Assembly: GCF_042453785.1 (NCBI RefSeq)
Contig: NC_091677.1
Coordinates: forward strand, 19,655,501 to 19,719,500
Reading direction: 5' to 3'
DNA: 64,000 bases
Origin: Malus domestica
Lineage: Eukaryota > Streptophyta > Magnoliopsida > Rosales > Rosaceae
Part shown: positions 57,201 to 64,000 of the stretch, piece by piece
Position numbering within the stretch: the first letter of the stretch is position 1
How the letters are laid out: every line of letters starts with the position of its first letter
Program-made: the position numbers and the translations under genes
The notes under the pieces: generated by a model
The model's input: only the letters and a program-made list of their open reading frames with translations
Database searches by the model: none
What the model was told of the DNA's origin: nothing

Positions 57201-58490
57201 ACTAATACAGAGTACCTGAAAACCAGCATACCAAAAAAAAAAAACTCTACTTTTGATTATGCTGAGCAATTATGAATACGGAAAAAATCACACAAACAAT
57301 CCCTAATTTTTATCACAGACTTAATATGCAGTGGCCTAAAACAATGCAAAATCTAATCAAGTTCATCAAATTCAATATTAATTATACATCAAAGACACAA
57401 TCTTTCTGTATCCTAAACCTAAAATACCATACGAAGACCATAAATTTTCCGAATTTCCAAGTAGCAATTCAATTTCTCAATTCATAAACAAATTCTTCCA
57501 AAAGAGAGTGATGTGGGGTAGTAGGAGGAGGGAGGACGCTTCGAGTAGAGAAGCTACAAATTAAACTAAGCAAATTAAATTTTTTTGGTCGAAATTAGCA
57601 AAAGACCAAACTTACTCAAAAAAAAGAAAAGGTCTTGCCATTGAAATTGAATTACCCGTCCAAGCCTTTTTGGCCTAGCATACACCATCTTCAAAATACG
57701 CACATCGGCTCCGAACTGCAAATGGATGTCCACCATACGAAATAACGAAACTTTATTCGGATGAATATCTTAAAACACAAAGCAATTTCATATTGTTGAA
57801 TAGATCGTTAGTTTAAACCTGTAGTAATTCATAACATTCACAGCTCTTCATCAGAAATGAACAACTACAAATTAAACTAAGCAAATTAATTCTTTTTTAA
57901 AATTCAGTCGAAATCAGCAGAAGATCAAAATTATCCAAAAGAAACGAACGGTCTTGGCATTGAAATTGAATTACCTGTCCAAGCGTTTTTTGCCCAGCGT
58001 CCACCATTTTTAAAATCTGCAAATCGGCTCTGAGCTGTAATACCTTATCGAAATTGAACAAAAACTGAGCAAAATGAATAGGAAATTAAAGACGATGAAA
58101 GTAGACAAAGAAGAAGCATAAATCAGACGATGTGAGAAACGGCTATGTGCGGTTGAGTTCGTTTCTCCTTTTTCTATGAATAGTGGGGATTGAGTAAGCC
58201 GTTGTGGCCTCTTGAACGTGCGGTTGGTTCCAGTTTCCATTGTAGCAACTGCTTGTAGAAGGTCTTTCATCTGAAGGGTCACAATTTGTTTGAATGGGGG
58301 ATGTCTTTCATCTAACGGTTGTAAAAACATCTTTGAATATTATATTGTGTGTATTACGATTTCAACCCTATTATAATTGCGTATTACGATTTTAACCGTA
58401 TTCTATTAGGATGATTTTGTGTTTTTTTTTCCCTGAAGTGAGGGCATTCTTGACATTTTGAATGCTTCACTAAACTGGCCTTCTCCCTTT
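54279..58490 (-). mobile_element. Helitron-like element A
   Basis: On the minus strand the 3' end is CTAGT (54283-54279), the CTRRT signature, preceded by an imperfect GC-rich hairpin (GTGCATGAGCGCGTGCGAAG) and followed by host T. The 5' side is inferred near 58450-58490, where the minus strand reads AGAAGGCCAGTTTAGTGAAG, matching the sequence at the far end of element B. The exact 5' TC was not found. A second, degenerate 3'-like hairpin lies inside at about 56110-56180. No Rep/helicase was recognised. An acidic reading frame (EYGQSGDEYEDYEDNENGEE, about 56990-57050, minus) is of unknown origin. Confidence 0.65.
57548..58035. repeat. Direct duplication within Helitron A, about 313 bp apart
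   Basis: Two copies of roughly 175 bp (about 57548-57725 and 57861-58035) share CTACAAATTAAACTAAGCAA, CATTGAAATTGAATTACC and CGGCTC(C/T)GA. They are diverged, with small indels. Confidence 0.75.
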
Positions 58491-59121
58491 ATAATAATAA
58501 CTGGCCTCTCCGCACGCACTAATGTGCATGCGAGAGGCATTTTTACATCACAGGTGCTACGCGCCCCTAAAGGTGTATTGTGTTAGTTTTTCCCATCGTA
58601 ATTGTCAAGATATATTTTAAATGTATTGTGCAAAGAGGAACTCTTTTTTTATCATGCATATCCTAAAAAGTTATCACGTTTTCCGTTTTTACTTTCCGTA
58701 ACATAATGATTTAAATGTTATTCATGCACTTGTCAAACAACATGGGATTTTAGACGCAAGTTCCTACCTAAAGTCCATGGACAATAGTAAGTAGATGTAA
58801 AAAAAAGAGTAGATGAAAACATTACTCGTAGAAAAATACAAAACAACTTAAATGTCAAAATATAAATCTTGCATAACAATATGTACATTATTCACAATAC
58901 CCATAGAGTCTATATGTCACTGTTTCTTTTGAAAAGAAAGTTTCCATTTTGATATCAATGCTGCAATTTCCACCCATTTGTTCATGATTGATGCTTCAAA
59001 TTTTCATTGCCAATCTACAAATGATAGTGAGAAAATTAAAAATCAAATAAAAAGAGTTAATTGATAAGTGAGAAATGCATACTGAAAGGTTATCGTTAAT
59101 AAAGTTGTTACCTATTAGAAA

Positions 59122-59538
59122 TCACCATAATTAGCTGGAATGAAGCAAGAGTTCTTTGTATACTACATTCCGTGTAAATACACCTTGTTGGCTAATTATG
59201 GAGCCATTTTTTACTAACACGGTTGTGGTTGACTTTGAGACCCCCCTCGATAAAGCCACATATCATTGTTCATGACTGAAGACGTGATTTGGAAGGTAAA
59301 CGCCTACATGTGGTATTGTCTGACCTTGAGATTTGTTTATAGTGATAGAGAAACTTAGTTTCACTGGAAACTGCTTTCTTGTAAGTTCGAATGGAAGCCC
59401 AACAGTATTAGTACTTTTGAGAGGGATTCTTGGTAAGAAAACTCTGGATCCTGCAAATTGTCCAGTTAGAATTTCAGCATCAATAAGATTTTGGTAATTA
59501 CCACGACACAATAATCTTGTACCATTACACAATCCCAA
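59122..59538 (-). pseudogene. C-terminus of a PIF1-like Helitron helicase
   Basis: The minus-strand frame reads MGLCNGTRLLCRG, NLIDAEILTGQFAGSRVFLP, KQFPVKLSFSITINKSQGQT and VGVYLPNHVFSHEQ, then after a stop YVALSRGVSKSTTTVLV. These are the last motifs of the PIF1-type helicase in the Rep-Hel protein that drives rolling-circle transposition of Helitrons (QFPVKLSF, TINKSQGQT, YVALSRG). The stop replaces the Leu before YVALSRG. The Rep nuclease and the Walker motifs of the helicase were not seen, so this is a remnant. Confidence 0.87.
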
Positions 59539-59897
59539 TGAATGTGTAAAAGCATCAAAAGTTTTGTTAGTAACATGAATTGTATGTGTTTTCTAAAACT
59601 CAGATTTACGAAAATTGAAAGAGAACGAAAAGTTAAAACATAAATTAGTAAAAGAAAAACATATATGAAAGAAAACAGGTAATCATGGAGTTGATGATTC
59701 TAAAAATGAAAGAAATGAATATGGAGATGCAAATGAAAACAGGTAATCATTCAGTTCAATCATATTACAATTTTGAGTCATCAAAGAAACAAAGTGAAAT
59801 AGCACATTGCCATTTCGGTTCTTTGATTAAGTGTAATATTCGGCTTCTCAAGTATCTTACAACTAAGCAAAAAGAATGCCCTTCCTAGTTTCACAAA

Positions 59898-60941
59898 CTA
59901 AAATGCATCTAATAACTTATCATAAAGGATGAAGTAGCAACCTGATCAAATAGAATGATCGGTAAAACTCGGGATTGAAGAATCTTTAATTACTTTGAAT
60001 ACTTGGTGAAGTTCCTCCACCTGAACCCCATGAAGAAAAACTACAGGTTACAAGATAAGATTTAAACCATATTATATAAAAAAACCAGTAAAAATTTCCC
60101 AACATTTGACCCAAAATTGAAAGTAAAAAAGATGAAATTCTATGCATTTAGCAGATAATTGATAAATCAAACTCTGCAACTGAAACGTTGACAAGGGCTT
60201 CAAAATTAACTGAATATCTAAAACAACTTGTAATCCTAATTATATGGAAGAGGGTAGAGAAAAGCTAAGTGCTTCAACCCTAGGTTATGATGCTTTGCAG
60301 ACAACTTACATCAACCTCTGAATTTCTTCCTCAATTAGCTAGCTCTTGAATGCACCAATAACATATGCAACTGGGACTTGGATTACATAGCTCTCAATTC
60401 CATTGACTTCATCTATTAATTTTTAGAGGGTTACCTATAGTTTTTTCAATGACAATGACATGGTTTACGCATGAACATGGTTTTTTCTTATTTGTTTATC
60501 TATTTCACACTTGAATCAATAAAATTTTGCCATTGCAATCATACGGCATTCACAACGATCATACCCCTGATCAAGCAGGCTAATTGTCAAGCGTAATTAA
60601 AAAAGTAGCAACAGCCCTAATAAAAAAAATAATTCAAACTCATCAAACTATCGAGTTACATACCTTGCATCGCAATCTAGCGTAAAATTTACCTTTCTAG
60701 CAATAACGAAATAACTCAGTTATCAAATGCAGGACACACTAAAATGCATCTAATAACTTATCATAAAGGGTGAAGTAGCAACCTGATCAAACAGAATGAT
60801 CGGTAAAACTCGGGATTGAAGAATCTTTGATTACTTTGAATACTTGGTGAAGTTCCTCCTCCTGAACCCCATGAAGAAAAACAACAGGCTGCAAGATAAG
60901 ATTCAAAACATATTAAATAAAAAACCAGTAAAAAATTCCCA
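59898..60941. repeat. Direct duplication within Helitron B, about 840 bp apart
   Basis: Copies at about 59898-60103 and 60738-60941 share TAAAATGCATCTAATAACTT, ATGATCGGTAAAACTCGGGA and AACCCCATGAAGAAAAAC, with a modest number of substitutions. On the minus strand each contains an open stretch (LHGVQEEELHQVFKVIKDSS) that I do not recognise. Confidence 0.8.
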
Positions 60942-62937
60942 ACCCAACACTGTTATTGTGGTAATTTCAACGCAAGCCGCCTTCTCTAGCAGAGTTCATT
61001 TCCAAATCCCTACTACTTTGAGAGGATTTAAAAATTTCGGAATCTATATAATGAATAAGCTTGAAGAAAAGCTTCAAATTTGTATAAAAAAACTTTGAAT
61101 TCGAACAAAAAATGCAAAAACTAAGTCGTTTATTAAGAAGAAGAATCGCAAGTCACATGGCTGTGGGGATTTCCAGACAGGTCCCAAAAGATTGAGTGGA
61201 TATCCGAAACCTTAAGAAACCAGAAACTGTATGGCTCAATAGTCGGGTAAAGGATATGGTTCACCCTGGAAAATCTTTCTCCGATTATATCGAATCGCTA
61301 GATAGTTTGGGCTCGCTCTCAAAGGACATCGTCAATTAATTAGAATTGAATATGAACGCAAATCTAATTCTGCTTCATCAAAGCAAATAATTCATACACA
61401 ATTGAAAAAGATGTATAAATCGGAATAGAACGGAAATTGAAAATATGATCAGAAATGAATGATCGATGAGAAACAGTTAATTAATGGCAATGAATTTGAT
61501 TAGAAAAGAGACTAATAAACATACTGGTAAAGAAGCCACACTTGTCGTTTATAGCGAGTGAAAGGCTGTTTCAAGAAGCTGCAGTTGTTGATCACGGCGA
61601 GTAGAGTCAAGTTTGAAAGTTTGAACAAACGCTGGAAGGAATACATAGAAAATTGAGAATCAAGTTTGAAAGTTACCTGCGATAAGAATCAGTCGATGTA
61701 GAGGAAGAGTCTTTGTCAATATGTATCTCTATTTCTCCCTCCCCTCGTTCTCTGTAGAGGAAGAGTCTTTGTCAATCTGGTTTGTAGTTTGCAGAACGTG
61801 GAGGGTGGTTGAATCCCACGTCGCGGTTCTAATTCTTCATTCGGCAAAACTCTACAGTTGTGATGCTTTATCTTTTTTCAGTGATGGTTTTTTACCAGTT
61901 TGTCGTATTAGTTTAACCATCAGAATTCAATTCACACATTACCTCAATGTACAATCTGCTTACAAATCATTACCAACTACAGTAAAACAGAAACTGGTAA
62001 TGGGGTAATTTTAGTAACTCCTATAAATTCTGACCAATTGCAGAAGTAATTTGATAGAAACCAAATTCCCAGCTATAGCCTCAAATGTCTCTCATTGCAT
62101 GCACCTGACTACCACTGACTCAAATCACATAAATAAGAGAAATGGAATCCAGAAAAACCCATATGACAACAATTAAGTTTAAATAATATAAGCAGTGTGG
62201 TCGATTAAACACTAATCACTGAGCAATTTTGAACGCCCAGCAATCCCATCCTACGCCATCAATGATTCGAATTTCCTTATTAAATTATATAGAATAATAA
62301 ACAAAACAAACGGAAAAGCAGATTCATGTGGGTAATATTACTTAATTGGAGGGTAGAAATTATGAAAAAAAAATCACCTGAATTTGTGTAAATTGAGTGT
62401 GGATGCAGAAGAAACTCTGGAAAAACACGTGGATGAGAGGTTTGTGCAGAAGACGAAAGTGAGTTCTTCCTCTTTTCTGTGCATTTGGGGTTGGAATAAT
62501 CGCTATCCCCTCTAGAACGTGTGGTAGATTGGCGGTTCTATCTCCGATCTTTGCAACTGCTGCAACCGGTGTTCTGTTTTGTGCGACAACGTGTTTGACA
62601 GTTCTACTCTAATTTGGAGGGAGTGTTTGTCAGTTTTTATCAATTTACTTGTTATTTTGGTTTTGGTGGAAAGATAGAATGTGATGCAGTATTTGTGGGA
62701 GGATTGATCTAAGGGTCACAATGAATTTTAAGTGTGTATATTTTTATCTAGTGGTTGAAAATTGTCATTGTTCAGATGAGTGCATATATTATTCGCACAG
62801 TAGAATTTCGTTGTATTATATTACAATTTTGACCCTAATTTTATTGGACAGTTAACGTTGGTATAGTGTATGAAGTGAGGGCATTTTTGGTTTATCAAAT
62901 GCTTCACCAAATTGGGGCTCTCATTTTATATATATAC

Positions 62938-62966
62938 ATAATAATAATAATAATAATAATAATAAT
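62938..62966. repeat. ATA trinucleotide microsatellite
   Basis: About nine ATA units, immediately beyond the 5' side of Helitron B. Confidence 0.9.
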
Positions 62967-64000
62967 CTTTACTAATTAATAAAAAACTCGTTGTCAACTA
63001 AAATCCTATGAAATTACCAGTTTAACCCTCTAATTAAAACAGAACATGAATAAGAAATATGGGCAGAAATGCAATTTCACACAACCAAATTTTTCATCCT
63101 TAATGTAAATATATTGTTGTATAAAAAAATGTGTGCAAAAAATATTTTGTTTTTTGTTTTAAACTTTTTAATGTGTTACAAATCGTGATTATATTTATAT
63201 AAGAAGGTATGACATTTTACATATAACAAATTAACTAATATAACTTTAAAATTACTATTTAATCGAATTAGAGTTCATGTTGAATTCAAAGTATGAAATG
63301 ACAACTTCGAGTGTACTTCTCAACTCAATTTGGAATAAAAAGTCGACTCGAATTTGCATACAGATTAAACTAGAAATTGAAGCTCGAAACACAGGGATTG
63401 AATTTGGATTGGAACTTCAAACCCCCAAACCTTGTTCGAATTGCAAACTATATAATTAACCCAATAATTGAATATTGATAAATTAATAAGGGTAAATAAG
63501 TCTTGAGCTTCATGAACACATTGGGTTTATTATATTGATGTTGTTTTATATAATTTTACAAAGTCATTGAATGCTGCTGGGCCTTTCTTGTCTCCAAAGC
63601 AGAAAACTACGGCTCAACCATGGCCAATATATGTAGTTCGTGCAGTGCTGAATCCTTCTTCTCTGCAGTCTCTGCATGGAACCTGGGAATTTGATACTGT
63701 TTTCCAAAATAGCAACATTATTGTTTTATTTGAATAATAATACTATTTGTTTTGTTTTGTGTTGGTTTGTTCTCGTGCAAAAATAACAGATATTTATTTT
63801 GTTTTATTTGGTGATCTTGCTCTTCGATGCTGATGCATGCATATGAGATTTTAAGCAAACGATACATCGTTCCTAGGTAAGCTAAGATATCATGAACCAA
63901 TGTTCCAAGCCTGCATGGCGACATTAAAACTTTGTCAGAGATTCAAAAATTTTGTTCTTAGTTATGGAGTGATAGGATTTTTACCACTTGCAAAAGTAGG
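62967..64000. other. AT-rich end of window with an exon-like fragment
   Basis: Mostly featureless. At about 63552-63735 (+) the frame reads KSLNAAGPFLSPKQKTTAQP, then WPIYVVRAVLNPSSLQSLHG and TWEFDTVFQN, ending at TAA. The composition looks protein-like but I do not recognise it. It may be a degraded exon of a gene that continues beyond the window or a fragment left by transposition. Confidence 0.35.

Larger units (their letters stand above)
58500..62935 (-). mobile_element. Helitron-like element B, with helicase remnant
   Basis: The minus-strand 3' end reads GGAGAGGCCAGT (to 58500), where CCAGT replaces the usual CTAGT. It is preceded by a strong hairpin at 58504-58538 with arms CCTCTC-GCA-GCAC. 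The 5' side near 62900-62930 reads (minus) AGAGCCCCAATTTGGTGAAG, homologous to the 5' side of element A. The element holds a Helitron helicase C-terminus. It directly abuts element A in the same orientation. Confidence 0.65.

Overview
This is plant nuclear DNA. It has intron-rich genes with GT-AG junctions, long AT-rich intergenic spacers, microsatellites and a dense, nested transposon load. The repeat families (a tRNA-derived SINE, large LTRs ending in GGGACGGGTTGTCACA, TIR elements that open with GAGCAAGTCCACC) look to me like those of Rosaceae, probably the apple/pear group. That placement is recognition from memory, not a search result.

Four host genes look intact. FLX-like 3 (coding 2852-4564, +, 278 aa) is a coiled-coil protein. 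A phospholipase D of the alpha-4/epsilon type (22253-19224, -, 765 aa) has both HKD motifs. A PRA1-family membrane protein (29261-29821, +, single exon) has unusually GC-rich coding sequence. A receptor-like cytoplasmic kinase with an N-terminal USP-like region (38951-35353, -, nine coding exons, 759 aa) belongs to the group often annotated as 'inactive protein kinase'. Exon borders were read by hand and keep frame throughout. A 5'-truncated, frameshifted copy of a Mini-RNase III gene lies downstream of PRA1 (30251-31125). The genes have no evident operon-like or pathway relationship.

Most of the rest is mobile DNA. In order: an Ulp1-protease relic (541-1110); a complete but inactivated Ty1/copia element with LTRs and target-site duplication (10346-16500); a tRNA-type SINE (16799-16964); an LTR-like element with 5-bp duplication (17143-18968); a Pack-MULE carrying a piece of a chloroplast site-2 protease gene (24612-25621); an LTR-like element (32213-33628) sharing its core with the one at 17143; a 44-bp SINE stub in a kinase intron; a PIF/Harbinger element with dead transposase (40606-42850); a Tourist-like MITE (43430-43899); a SINE split by a hAT-type MITE (43937-44580); a LINE RNase H relic (about 44990-45551); a truncated second copia element (45556-49290); another Harbinger-type MITE (49357-50119); a third LTR-like element (51224-53660); and two abutting Helitron-like elements on the minus strand (54279 to about 58490 and 58500 to about 62930), the second with the end of a Helitron helicase.

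The most unusual structure is the Pack-MULE: it carries the start of a HExxH metalloprotease gene, and the first part of that captured gene is duplicated into both inverted arms. I found no evidence for a wholly new enzymatic system.
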